A DNA stretch of 34,645 bases from an uncultured Cryomorphaceae bacterium. GTDB taxonomy: Bacteria > Bacteroidota > Bacteroidia > Flavobacteriales > Schleiferiaceae. The stretch covers positions 1 through 34,645 of the forward strand of contig CAKZNE010000183.1 of NCBI GenBank assembly GCA_937129395.1, written 5' to 3'. Below, one piece after another: positions 8,258 to 16,244 of the stretch (position 1 is the first letter of the stretch; the number at the start of each line of letters is the position of its first letter). Below the pieces are notes generated by a model that did no database searches, was not told the DNA's origin, and was given only the letters and a program-made list of their open reading frames with translations. A program made the translations under genes and the position numbers.

Positions 8258-9210
8258 AACACATTTTTGTTTTTTTGATTTTGGTAAATCTTTCCTGTCA
8301 AGAAAACAAACCTTATAAAATCCGAAACCCAGAGGAAATAAAGTCTGTGGAACTTTCTTTCGAAAAAGAAAAGTCCAGTATTTCAGAACACTCCCAAATT
8401 GCAGATTGTATCGAGGTTCTTAAAAAAATCGACCATCTAGGAAATTGTAAATTAATTGATGTTCGAAAAGTTGAGGATTATGAAAAAGGTCATATCCCTG
8501 GGGCCATTCAAGTTTGGAGGAAGGATTTTAATGAGACGAGAAATGGGCTAAATAGCTTTGTGGCCTCAAAAAATAAAATGGAGGAATTGCTGTCGAAAAT
8601 GGGAATTGACAATAAGGACACCCTGTTATTATATGATGATCGAGGAGGGGTAAATGCCGCGAGATTTTGGTTTGTTTTGAAACATTATGGTTTTGATAAT
8701 ATTAGATTCCTAAACGGTGGAATTGTAAAATGGAAAATCCTAAAATTTCCTTTAGACACAATCACTCCCCTTATTAAAGAGAGCGGCTTTGTTTTTAGCA
8801 CATCTCCAGAAAGAATAAATATTGAACTAGATGAATTTCTGAAAATAATGGATGGAGTTACAATTCTCGATTCTCGTACTCCTCATGAGTTTTCTGGAGA
8901 AATTATAAAAAAAGGAGCGGCAAAAGGGGGAAGAATAAAGGGCTCTGTCCGTTTTGATTATTCTGAATTAAACAAAATTTCTATAGGTGAGGATCATTGT
9001 TTCAGAGAACCCTGGGTAGTAAAAGAAAAGCTCGAAAATCTAAAAATTGATTTAGATAAAGAGATGATTGTTTATTGTCAATCTGGTGCCCGATCTGCTT
9101 TATTGGCTTTTTATTTTAGAGAAATTCTAGAAATGAAAGATGTAAGAAACTATGATGGGTCATGGATTGAATGGAGTCATAGGGAAGATTTACCTTTTCA
9201 AAAAGGCTAA
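8239..9210 (+). CDS. Two-domain rhodanese sulfurtransferase lipoprotein
   Basis: Probable thiosulfate or 3-mercaptopyruvate sulfurtransferase placed outside the cytoplasm. The lipobox VNLSC gives lipidated Cys20. The first rhodanese domain (about 70-170: LIDVRKVEDYEKGHIPGA) is catalytically dead, with Asp in the loop YDDRGG, as is normal for this family. The second (about 205-315) carries the active-site loop CQSGAR with Cys280 and the conserved GGRIKGSVRFDY and YDGSWIEW segments. The gene starts inside the cytochrome gene, so it belongs to the same operon. Rhodanese action on thiosulfate releases sulfite, which would feed the dehydrogenase encoded upstream; that link is inference. Confidence 0.88.
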   Translation: MVQIRLKHIFVFLILVNLSCQENKPYKIRNPEEIKSVELSFEKEKSSISEHSQIADCIEVLKKIDHLGNCKLIDVRKVEDYEKGHIPGAIQVWRKDFNETRNGLNSFVASKNKMEELLSKMGIDNKDTLLLYDDRGGVNAARFWFVLKHYGFDNIRFLNGGIVKWKILKFPLDTITPLIKESGFVFSTSPERINIELDEFLKIMDGVTILDSRTPHEFSGEIIKKGAAKGGRIKGSVRFDYSELNKISIGEDHCFREPWVVKEKLENLKIDLDKEMIVYCQSGARSALLAFYFREILEMKDVRNYDGSWIEWSHREDLPFQKG

Positions 9211-9256
9211 AAAAAAGGAAAGCCTCGCCAGCCCTTAACTAAGGCCGACGAGGCTT
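9211..9256 (-). terminator. Terminator between convergent rhodanese and Hsp20 genes
   Basis: Arms AAGCCTCG (9220-9227) and CGAGGCTT (9249-9256) enclose a weaker inner stem (GCC and TTA against TAA and GGC). On the minus strand the stem is followed by TTTCCTTTTTTTT, so it best serves the Hsp20 gene. The stem alone might also slow plus-strand transcription. Confidence 0.8.
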
Positions 9257-9280
9257 ATTATATATAGACTAATCTGCAGA

Positions 9281-9727
9281 TTAGGAAATCTCTATAGTCT
9301 TTGGAGCCGGTGTTTTAGCTTCTTCCTTTTTGGGTAAACTAAGACTTAAAACACCATTTTCATAAGATGCCAAAATTGCATCCTCAGAAATTTTGTTTTC
9401 AGGCAATTGGAAGGACCTGGTAAAAGAATTTTGAATAAACTCCCTTCTGGTGTAATTATCTCCCTCCTCTTTTTTGTCTTCCTTACGTTTTGCCTCGATG
9501 GTTAAAAGTTTGTTTTCAATCTTTACTTTAAAATCCTCCTTACTAAACCCGGGGGCAGCCAAATCCACTTTAAAATCAGCCTCCGTTTCGGAAATGTTTA
9601 CTGGTGGAAGTTTGTTCCATTTGGAGTCTGCACTTGTGCTGAGCTTAAAAAAGTCATCCTCGAATAAATTGTTGAATGCGGGTTGAAAGTGAGAATTAAA
9701 TCCTGGGTTTCTTTTAATAATTTTCAT
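9281..9727 (-). CDS. Small heat-shock protein, Hsp20/alpha-crystallin family
   Basis: ATP-independent holdase that binds unfolding proteins in the cytoplasm. The alpha-crystallin domain spans about residues 40-135 of 148, with PPVNISETEADFKVDLAAPGF at its start and the conserved ENGVLSLSLPK strand near the end. I place the start at the ATG giving MKIIKRNPGF, since Bacteroidetes family members typically begin with a similar (L/I)KRN. An in-frame ATG at 9760 would add 11 residues. A perfect 16-bp palindrome (9269-9284) covers the stop codon. The gene diverges from the M48 protease gene. Confidence 0.93.
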   Translation of the reverse strand: MKIIKRNPGFNSHFQPAFNNLFEDDFFKLSTSADSKWNKLPPVNISETEADFKVDLAAPGFSKEDFKVKIENKLLTIEAKRKEDKKEEGDNYTRREFIQNSFTRSFQLPENKISEDAILASYENGVLSLSLPKKEEAKTPAPKTIEIS

Positions 9728-9863
9728 GATATCTGAATTTAAGTTTATTTTATTAATCATGATTCGATGTAGTCAAATCGAGTACCAAATCGAAAATTCA
9801 AAACATTTGGACGAATACCGAGACACGATGTCAGTTTTACGATTTAATTAATGACATATAGTC

Positions 9864-9893
9864 TTGTTGGTTATGTTTTTAATGTTAATTTTG
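9864..9893 (+). promoter_or_regulatory. Candidate Bacteroidetes-type promoter of the M48 protease gene
   Basis: A TTG (9864-9866), 19 bases, and TAATTTTG (9886-9893) fit the Bacteroidetes pattern of a -33 TTG element and a -7 TAnnTTTG element. The start codon lies 46 bases downstream, leaving a plausible short leader. Confidence 0.45.
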
Positions 9894-9939
9894 ACAGCTA
9901 AATAGGTTTTAGATTTACAAGAAATAGAAATAGGGTTTT

Positions 9940-10740
9940 ATGAAAAAGATTTTTGCTTACTCCACAGTTTTTTTGCTTGCAGCATGTAGTACAGTTTCCT
10001 TAACAGGAAGAAAAAGATTGCCTTTATTACCAGCAGGACAAATGCAATCCATGAGTTATTCCCAGTACGATCAAGTAATGAAGGATAGTCCAAAAAGTAG
10101 CAATGCGCAATGGACAAAATGGGTAAAAGACTGCGGGAATAAAATCCGACTTGCTGTAGAACAAGATAAGAACAGAAGAAACGAAGCCAAGGACCTTGAA
10201 GGATATGCTTGGGAGTTTAATTTACTAGAAGAGGCAAATACGGTAAACGCTTGGTGTATGCCAGGAGGAAAGGTTGCTTTTTACACTGGGATCATGCCGA
10301 TTTGTGCAGATGAAAAAGGAGTAGCCGTTGTAATGGGCCATGAAATAGCACATGCTATTGCACGCCATGGTGCAGAAAGAATGTCCCAGGGATTAGCTCA
10401 ACAAGCTGGTGGTGTTGCACTAGGCTTGGCAATTAAAGATAAACCTGAACAAACGCAAGCCTTATTTATGGGCGCCTATGGAGTAGCATCTCAGTATGGT
10501 GCTTTATTGCCATTTAGTAGATTACACGAAAGTGAAGCAGATAGAATGGGTTTAATTTATATGGCCATGGCTGGATACGATCCGAGAGAGGCTCCTAAAT
10601 TTTGGGAAAGGATGGCTGCAAAGTCTGGAGGAAATGCACCAATGGAATTTTTATCAACCCATCCAAGTCATAGTACAAGAATTGCCAACCTTAACAAATG
10701 GATGCCGGAGGCCTTGGGTTACTACAATCCTAACAAATAG
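9940..10740 (+). CDS. M48 family zinc metalloprotease lipoprotein
   Basis: Envelope protease of the LoiP/YcaL type, expected in the periplasm anchored by lipid. The signal MKKIFAYSTVFLLAAC gives lipidated Cys16. The zinc site is HEIAH (134-138), with Glu197 of HESEAD as the probable third ligand. The motif NAWCMPGGKVAFYTGI (103-118) is the characteristic segment before it, and STHPSHSTRI near the C-terminus is also conserved. The 266-residue length is normal for the short soluble subgroup. A TAnnTTTG promoter precedes it and a lysoplasmalogenase gene follows 17 bases later. Its position beside an Hsp20 gene fits an envelope or stress quality-control role, which is inference. Confidence 0.93.
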   Translation: MKKIFAYSTVFLLAACSTVSLTGRKRLPLLPAGQMQSMSYSQYDQVMKDSPKSSNAQWTKWVKDCGNKIRLAVEQDKNRRNEAKDLEGYAWEFNLLEEANTVNAWCMPGGKVAFYTGIMPICADEKGVAVVMGHEIAHAIARHGAERMSQGLAQQAGGVALGLAIKDKPEQTQALFMGAYGVASQYGALLPFSRLHESEADRMGLIYMAMAGYDPREAPKFWERMAAKSGGNAPMEFLSTHPSHSTRIANLNKWMPEALGYYNPNK

Positions 10741-10757
10741 TTTTTAATAGGAATTCA

Positions 10758-11456
10758 TTGAAGCTAAAAGATTTTTCCAAGCTTTATTGGTCATTTGTGC
10801 TTTTCCATCTGGCCATTATTTACCGGCCAGATCCTGCCTTATTTTATGTTAGCAAGCCTTTGGTGCTTATTTCCTTGCTTTTATTCTTTTTGAGTAAGGT
10901 TGAAAAACTGCCCAATACTACTAAATGGTTGGTGACTATTGCTTTGGCTTTTTCCTTAGCGGGAGATATTTTCCTAATGAAATTCCAATTTGATTTCTTT
11001 TTGGCGGGTGTGGGCTGTTTTGGTTTGGCCCATGTTTTCTATGCTTTATTTTTTAATAGAAGAAGACAAGGGGATTTTCATATTCCTTCCCTGCTTATCA
11101 ATATAGTATTTGTAGGATTATTGATTTTTAGTCTCAATGAGTTTACAGAATTACCAAAGGACTTAGTATTACCGGTAAATATTTACGGCGGATTACTGGG
11201 TTTAAATTTAATTGCCTCTGTTCAATTTAATTTCAGCAATAAGCTTTCAAATTATTGGCTACCCCTGGGAGTCCTGCTTTTTGTGATTTCAGATTATATG
11301 CTTGCACTAGATAGGTTCAATGGTCTGCCCAAAATTTATGAGTACTTGGTATTTAGTTCTTATGCTGCCGCCCAATATTTAATTGTAGTTGGGGTTTTGA
11401 AGCACTATAAAGTTTTGGGAGAAAAGAGTTTGGATCAAAACGGATCTACAACCTAG
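10758..11456 (+). CDS. YhhN/TMEM86-family lysoplasmalogenase (TTG start)
   Basis: Integral membrane enzyme of the family that cleaves the vinyl-ether bond of lysoplasmalogens; activity in this organism is unproven. About eight hydrophobic segments fill the 232 residues. Family blocks include YVSKPLVLISL (about 29-39), ALAFSLAGDIFLM (about 62-74) and the segment GCFGLAHVFYALFF. TTG at 10758 is the likely start; the first in-frame ATG is within the third helix. Its last codons (DQNGSTT) contain the left copy of the 17-bp direct repeat. Replacing the sequence after that repeat with the priA side would give an equally short ending, GSTS then stop. Confidence 0.85.
   Translation: MKLKDFSKLYWSFVLFHLAIIYRPDPALFYVSKPLVLISLLLFFLSKVEKLPNTTKWLVTIALAFSLAGDIFLMKFQFDFFLAGVGCFGLAHVFYALFFNRRRQGDFHIPSLLINIVFVGLLIFSLNEFTELPKDLVLPVNIYGGLLGLNLIASVQFNFSNKLSNYWLPLGVLLFVISDYMLALDRFNGLPKIYEYLVFSSYAAAQYLIVVGVLKHYKVLGEKSLDQNGSTT
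11434..11450 (+). repeat. Left 17-bp direct repeat flanking the zeta-kinase cassette
   Basis: ATCAAAACGGATCTACA lies in the last codons of the lysoplasmalogenase gene. An identical copy in the same orientation covers the priA 3' end at 12717-12733. The bases on either side differ, so the match is exactly 17. This looks like an insertion-site duplication or recombination site. Confidence 0.8.
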
Positions 11457-11579
11457 ATTATCTTTAACGAATTTTCAAGGAATTGGTCTTCTGATATTGT
11501 AGATATTCCACAAAATAAATTGGAAGTATCTAAGATTAAAAAGGGTTTTCAAAAATCATTACCTTTGAATTATGGCTAA
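11457..11579 (+). pseudogene. Possible truncated 3' coding remnant at the cassette's left edge
   Basis: Immediately after the lysoplasmalogenase stop there are 40 open codons ending in TAA at 11577-11579, with no ATG. The reading is protein-like (for example NEFSRNWSSDIVDIPQNKL). The stop overlaps the ATG of the next gene by 8 bases, a normal operon junction. It may be the tail of an upstream gene from the donor locus whose 5' part was lost at the insertion boundary. An open frame this short can also arise by chance. Confidence 0.35.
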
Positions 11580-11868
11580 TCAGGACAGGTATGAAATATT
11601 AGAAAATGCGATTATGGGTGGATTATTTGGAGCTACTCTAGGTTTGCTTTTTACAGAAAAAAAAGAATCGAGGGTAATTGCATCCTTAGTAGGTGCAGCC
11701 TTGGGAGCTACTTATCAAGCCTATAAAGAAGCAGAAAAAATTAATTCAGGAGTCCTTTTTGAAGAAGATAATATTATTTACCGCGAATTACCAAATGGCG
11801 AAAAAATTCTAGTGAAAAAGTTGGAAAGGCAACAAACCAAAGTCCCAAAAACTTTTACCCTTGGTTAA
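11572..11868 (+). CDS. Small glycine-rich membrane-like protein, candidate antitoxin partner
   Basis: I do not recognise a named family. The 98-residue protein starts MANQDRYEILENAIMG, then has two hydrophobic glycine/alanine-rich stretches (GGLFGATLGLLF at about 16-27 and ASLVGAALGATYQAY at about 38-52) resembling a glycine-zipper hairpin. A charged, basic tail follows, ending LERQQTKVPKTFTLG. Its stop codon overlaps the TTG start of the zeta-like kinase gene by 8 bases, so the two are translated together. That arrangement is typical of toxin-antitoxin pairs, but antitoxin function is inference. A TAnnTTTG motif (TACCTTTG, 11560-11567) ends only 4 bases before the ATG. Confidence 0.75.
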   Translation: MANQDRYEILENAIMGGLFGATLGLLFTEKKESRVIASLVGAALGATYQAYKEAEKINSGVLFEEDNIIYRELPNGEKILVKKLERQQTKVPKTFTLG

Positions 11869-12598
11869 ATCAAAGCGATTAAGGGTTTTTGCAGGCCCTA
11901 ATGGTTCTGGTAAAACAACCTTGGCAAACAAGCTAATCGAAAACGGTGAATTCAACGCATCTGCCTTTGTTAATGCAGATGAAATTGAAAGGGAAATTGG
12001 ATCAAAGAATGGCCTGGATTTTTCTCAATATCATCTTACTTTGGAATTAAATCCGTTAAAGCAATACTTTCAAAATTACGGGATGAGCCTTTCAAAAACA
12101 GAGGATGATAAAATCCCAGAAAAGTTCGCTACTGATGGGGGAAGGTTAAAATATTCTGGGATTATAAATTCATATATCGCGTCTGATCTTGCGGCCTATG
12201 TTAGAGAGCAATTGCTAGCAAACGGTGAAAATTTTTGGTTTGAAACTGTTTTTTCACATACTTCCAAATTGGAAATTATGAAAAAAGCAAGAGATTTGGG
12301 GTATAGAATTTATTTCTATTTCATTGCAACGGATGCCCCTGAAATTAATATTGACAGGGTGAATAATAGGGTTGCCAAAAATGGACACCCCGTACCAGAA
12401 GATAAAATTAGGTCTAGATATTATCGTTCATTAGATTTATTGCTACCAGCTATAAAAATAAGCGATAGAGCATTTTTATTTGACAATTCTCAAAAAGCGT
12501 CGAGATACCTTTGTGAAATTGCCAAAGGTCAGAACGTAACAATGAAAACAAAAGACGTTCCCAATTGGTTTATTGATTTTGTTTACGGAAAAAAATGA
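11861..12598 (+). CDS. Zeta-toxin-like P-loop kinase (TTG start)
   Basis: Member of the zeta toxin/UDP-GlcNAc-kinase-like P-loop group. In characterised zeta toxins the enzyme phosphorylates UDP-N-acetylglucosamine and blocks cell-wall synthesis; the substrate here is unknown. The Walker A motif GPNGSGKTT (12-20) is intact. VNADEIEREIG near 38 fits the Asp-containing substrate-binding motif, FETVFSHTS lies mid-protein, and NRVAKNGHPVPEDKIRSRYYRSL supplies the basic, nucleotide-binding helix. It has 245 residues. TTG at 11861 lies inside the preceding gene. No epsilon-type antitoxin is present; the only partner candidate is the glycine-rich protein upstream. Confidence 0.85.
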   Translation: MVKSKRLRVFAGPNGSGKTTLANKLIENGEFNASAFVNADEIEREIGSKNGLDFSQYHLTLELNPLKQYFQNYGMSLSKTEDDKIPEKFATDGGRLKYSGIINSYIASDLAAYVREQLLANGENFWFETVFSHTSKLEIMKKARDLGYRIYFYFIATDAPEINIDRVNNRVAKNGHPVPEDKIRSRYYRSLDLLLPAIKISDRAFLFDNSQKASRYLCEIAKGQNVTMKTKDVPNWFIDFVYGKK

Positions 12599-12716
12599 CG
12601 CCTTCCTTGCCAATAATTCATTTAGGGTCTTGATAAATTCTGACAAGTGATTTTTAAGGAAAAAGGAGGCCTAACTAAGAATATTGTTCAAGCCCATGTT
12701 TGCCAACTTAAAGGCA

Positions 12717-12733
12717 ATCAAAACGGATCTACA
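12717..12733 (+). repeat. Right 17-bp direct repeat flanking the zeta-kinase cassette
   Basis: This second exact copy of ATCAAAACGGATCTACA covers the stop and last codons of priA (read on the minus strand). The unit from 11434 to 12716 is 1283 bases, one repeat plus the cassette. Confidence 0.8.
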
Positions 12734-15168
12734 TCATAAATCACCCTTACTTTTTCCTTAGGATTGTTCTTAAAGAACATTTCAATCTTGTCTCGCAAAT
12801 TGAATTTTACCTTTTTTAGTGAAACTTCTTCTTCCAATTTTAGCATTATTTCCATCTGGAATAGATTACGAAGTCTAGCCGTTAAAGGAAACTCTGGACC
12901 TAAAACTCGATCTCCAAAAACCCCTCGTAATTCCTTTCCTATCAAACCCGCCGATTGTAGTAAATGAAAACGGTCCTTATGTTTTAGTGTGATTTTAATC
13001 AACCGGTTATAAGGCGGGTAGTTGTAATTTTTGCGTTCATAAATACCATCCAAATACAAATTTAAAAAATCATTATCCATAACCTTGCGAATAACCTGAT
13101 GGTAGGGATCTGAGGTTTGAATCAATACTTTTCCTCGGTCTCCTTTTCTTCCTGCTCGCCCAGCCACTTGCGCCATAAGGTGAAAGGCTCTTTCCTGACT
13201 TCTAAAATCTGGAAAATTTAATAAGGTGTCAGCATTCATTATTCCCACCAAAGCCACATTTTCAAAATCTAAACCTTTGGTTACCATTTGGGTTCCAACT
13301 AAAATATCAATTGCCCCATCCTCAAATTCTTGAATAATATTCTCGTAGGCATTTTTCTTTCGAGTGCTGTCCAAATCCATCCGCTTTATTACTGCCTTTT
13401 CCAACATCAACTGTAAATCATCCTCCAATTTCTCTGTGCCAAATCCCAAGGCTCTAATTTCACTGCTGTTGCAAGCTGGACAGCGCTGCGGAACCTTTCT
13501 GGAAAATCCACAATAGTGACATCGAAGCGTATCTAAATGTTTATGATAGGTAAGGGTAATATCGCAGTTTTTGCAATGGGTTACCTCCCCACAATTATTG
13601 CATTGAACCATGGTAGAAAAGCCACGACGGTTTTGAAAAAGTATGACCTGTTTCTTGTTTTTCAAAACCTCTTTAATCGCATTGATCAATTCGACACTAA
13701 AATGACCCTGCATTTCCTTTTTGGATCGAGCTCTCTTTAAATCAATACATTGGATTTCTGGCAATGGAATATCGCCATGTCTTTTAAATATTTCTACCAA
13801 GCCAAATTTTTTTCTTTTGGCATTGTAGTAGGTTTCAAATGAAGGAGTTGCGGAGCCTAGTAAAACTTTGGTTTTATGAATTTTAGCTAAAACAATGGCC
13901 GAATCTCGAGCATGGTATCTTGGGGCTGGATCTTGTTGCTTAAAACTAGTTTCATGTTCTTCATCAACTACTATCAAACCTAAATTGGAAAAAGGCAAAA
14001 GTAAACTGCTTCGGGCACCAATTACAACAACGGGTTTTTCCGGATTCTCCACCAATTCTAACCAAGTTTCAACCCTTTTTCTGTCGCTAAACCTGGAATG
14101 ATAAATCAGAACTTTATCTCCAAAATATTGTTGCAAGCGACCAATCAGTTGAGTGGTTAAAGCAATTTCGGGAACGAGATATAAAATCTGTTTGTTTTCT
14201 TTTAAAGCTTCGTCAATTAGCCTTACATAAATCTCCGTTTTCCCAGAGCTTGTAATGCCATGAAGTAAAACAGTATCCTTTGTTTTAAATTCGTTTTTAA
14301 TTTCTGAAAAAGCCTTTTTTTGATATTCATTTAGGCCTTTTAGGTCGAAGGTGTCATCTGAATATTTCTCCTCAATATCTTTATCAAAATAGATATGAAA
14401 CAAGCCCTTTTTTTCCAAAGACTTTAGGCTTGAACTTGAAGAAGCACTTTCTTTAATTAATTGAGTTGCTCCTAACTTTTTATTTTCTCCTAGCCGGCCT
14501 TTTAAGGCAAAATAGCTTAATAATAAGTCTCTTTGCTTTGGAGCTTTTTCCAATTTTTCAAACCATCCCGGAATTTCAGTTTCTTCAATTTCTGGATGGA
14601 TTTCTACATACCTTTTTTGCTTTGGTTTATAGCCGGTTTTCAATTCCTCTTCCAAAACAATATAATGCTTGGCCAAAAGGACTTGAATTATTTTTAGAGG
14701 GTTTTTAATATTGATGATTTCTGCAATCTCCTTTACAGATAATGAATCCTGACTTTCCAAAGCTTCAATGATCAAAAATTCGTTATCGCTTATTTCATCA
14801 TCATTTATCACTTTGAGGTGATTCCGTAAAACGACAGTTTCACTTTCCAGTTTCAAACCAGAAGGAAGGGAGGCCGTCATTAGCTCACCTTCAAAACACA
14901 TGTAATATTCCGCAATCCATTTCCATAAAACCATTTGTTTGGTAGTTACAATGGCATGAAGATCTTCTATTTCTAAAATTTCTTTGGTTTGGTAATCCGG
15001 CTTTTCCGAATGGATATTGGCCACTAAACCAGTATATAATTTACGCTTACCAAGCTGAACAACCACACGCATGCCTACCCCTAAAGTATCCTGCATAAAA
15101 GGCGGAATTTGGTAGGTATAATTCTGCGGTAATGAAAGTGGTAATATTATTTCAGCAAATAAATCCAT
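12718..15168 (-). CDS. priA: Primosomal protein N' (PriA helicase)
   Basis: 3'-to-5' DNA helicase that restarts replication at stalled forks and recombination intermediates. The 816-residue protein shows the N-terminal 3'BD domain (LPLSLPQNYTYQIPP), Walker A GITSSGKT (304-311) and the DEEH box (402-405). Eight zinc-binding cysteines lie between 523 and 566 (CNNC, CKNC, CHYC, CPAC), inserted among helicase motifs. The C-terminal VGTQMVTKGLDF and QVAGRAGRKG motifs are intact. I chose the ATG giving MDLFAEIILP over a TTG three codons upstream. The stop codon lies within the right copy of the 17-bp direct repeat, and the gene converges on the zeta-like kinase gene. Confidence 0.97.
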   Translation of the reverse strand: MDLFAEIILPLSLPQNYTYQIPPFMQDTLGVGMRVVVQLGKRKLYTGLVANIHSEKPDYQTKEILEIEDLHAIVTTKQMVLWKWIAEYYMCFEGELMTASLPSGLKLESETVVLRNHLKVINDDEISDNEFLIIEALESQDSLSVKEIAEIINIKNPLKIIQVLLAKHYIVLEEELKTGYKPKQKRYVEIHPEIEETEIPGWFEKLEKAPKQRDLLLSYFALKGRLGENKKLGATQLIKESASSSSSLKSLEKKGLFHIYFDKDIEEKYSDDTFDLKGLNEYQKKAFSEIKNEFKTKDTVLLHGITSSGKTEIYVRLIDEALKENKQILYLVPEIALTTQLIGRLQQYFGDKVLIYHSRFSDRKRVETWLELVENPEKPVVVIGARSSLLLPFSNLGLIVVDEEHETSFKQQDPAPRYHARDSAIVLAKIHKTKVLLGSATPSFETYYNAKRKKFGLVEIFKRHGDIPLPEIQCIDLKRARSKKEMQGHFSVELINAIKEVLKNKKQVILFQNRRGFSTMVQCNNCGEVTHCKNCDITLTYHKHLDTLRCHYCGFSRKVPQRCPACNSSEIRALGFGTEKLEDDLQLMLEKAVIKRMDLDSTRKKNAYENIIQEFEDGAIDILVGTQMVTKGLDFENVALVGIMNADTLLNFPDFRSQERAFHLMAQVAGRAGRKGDRGKVLIQTSDPYHQVIRKVMDNDFLNLYLDGIYERKNYNYPPYNRLIKITLKHKDRFHLLQSAGLIGKELRGVFGDRVLGPEFPLTARLRNLFQMEIMLKLEEEVSLKKVKFNLRDKIEMFFKNNPKEKVRVIYDVDPF

Positions 15169-15215
15169 GGAAGGCAAATGTGCTAAAATTTAAGAATTAA
15201 ACAGGTCTAATTTTT

Positions 15216-16244
15216 TCAAATTAATTTAATGATAAAGGACTTGTCCCAATATTTTCCTGTTACCAAGAAATTCCCAGTTTCTGGAATGTAGGCGATACCA
15301 TTTAAAACCTCCGCTTCAGGGTTATTGAGGTTTTTTCGAAGGGCACTTAAATCCAAATAAGCTTCTGCAACTCCATTTTCAGGGTTAATTACAAAAATAT
15401 AATCTGTAGTATAAATATTGGCATAAAGCTTTCCGTTAACAAATTCCAATTCATTTACCTGGCCTAAAGGCTGCCTCCCGTTGTAAATTTCCTGACCACG
15501 CTTAATATTCATTTTTGAATCTAAAAAATAAATAATATGGCTCCCATCCGAAAGGATCAAATTTTGTCCATCATTAGCCAAACCCCAACCCTCAACCGTA
15601 GGTATTGAAAATTCTCCAATTCTAAATAAGTCTAAATCATATTGAAAGCCTTTTCTAGCTTTCCAAGTTAGCTGATAAACTGTATCTCTTAATATGGTTA
15701 GTCCTTCCGCAAAAATAGTACTTGCCAGAGGGTGAGATTTTAGAATCTCCTTTTTGGGGAACTCTTGTTTTCTTATTTCCGACTGTCTATACTGACCCAA
15801 ACTTTCATAAAGAAAACCATTGTGAATTTCCAATCCTTGGGTATAGGCTTTAGGGTCGTGAGGAAGAGCCTTTACCACCTCATACAAAAGAGGTTTAATT
15901 TTCTTGTTGGAAAGAATCTTAAGATTTACATTTCCAAGCTTTTCCTTTCCTTTTTGGAAGGCTTTAAATCTTATTGATTTGGTTCCTACTTGGGAGTAAC
16001 TAAGTGCAATTTTTTTAGATGATGGGGTGAATTCTTTCCACAAAGATCCATTTACATACAGGGAATCAAATTGTTCGTCAAGTTTTCCAATGCCAATATC
16101 GAAACTGGTATTGATGAAAATTTCTTTTTTTTCAAGCCGAAGTACGAGCTTCTCATTTTTAATTCTATCTATAGGATCCTCGCAAGAGTGGAGAACAAAA
16201 AGGGACACAAAAAGAAACGCGGATATTTTTAGAAATTTATTCAC
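15216..16244 (-). CDS. Glutaminyl-peptide cyclotransferase-like lipoprotein (GTG start)
   Basis: Plant-type glutamine cyclotransferase fold, a five-bladed beta-propeller that converts N-terminal glutamine to pyroglutamate on exported peptides. The family signature HDPKAYTQGLEIHNGFLYESLGQY is clear near residue 130, followed by GWGLANDGQNLILSDGSHIIYF and QVNELEFVNGKLYANIY. I place the start at GTG 16242-16244, because it gives a compact lipoprotein signal (NKFLKISAFLFVSLFVLHSC, Cys21). The ATG at 16283 would prepend 13 polar residues. The roughly 100 residues before the propeller look like an extra beta domain. The gene overlaps the methyltransferase stop by 8 bases. Confidence 0.87.
   Translation of the reverse strand: MNKFLKISAFLFVSLFVLHSCEDPIDRIKNEKLVLRLEKKEIFINTSFDIGIGKLDEQFDSLYVNGSLWKEFTPSSKKIALSYSQVGTKSIRFKAFQKGKEKLGNVNLKILSNKKIKPLLYEVVKALPHDPKAYTQGLEIHNGFLYESLGQYRQSEIRKQEFPKKEILKSHPLASTIFAEGLTILRDTVYQLTWKARKGFQYDLDLFRIGEFSIPTVEGWGLANDGQNLILSDGSHIIYFLDSKMNIKRGQEIYNGRQPLGQVNELEFVNGKLYANIYTTDYIFVINPENGVAEAYLDLSALRKNLNNPEAEVLNGIAYIPETGNFLVTGKYWDKSFIIKLI

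Noticed and set aside
9269-9284. Perfect 16-bp palindrome CTAATCTGCAGATTAG at the hsp20 stop codon, considered as an operator
   Set aside because: Its place at the 3' end, beside a strong terminator, makes a regulatory operator unlikely. It may be chance or part of the 3' RNA structure.
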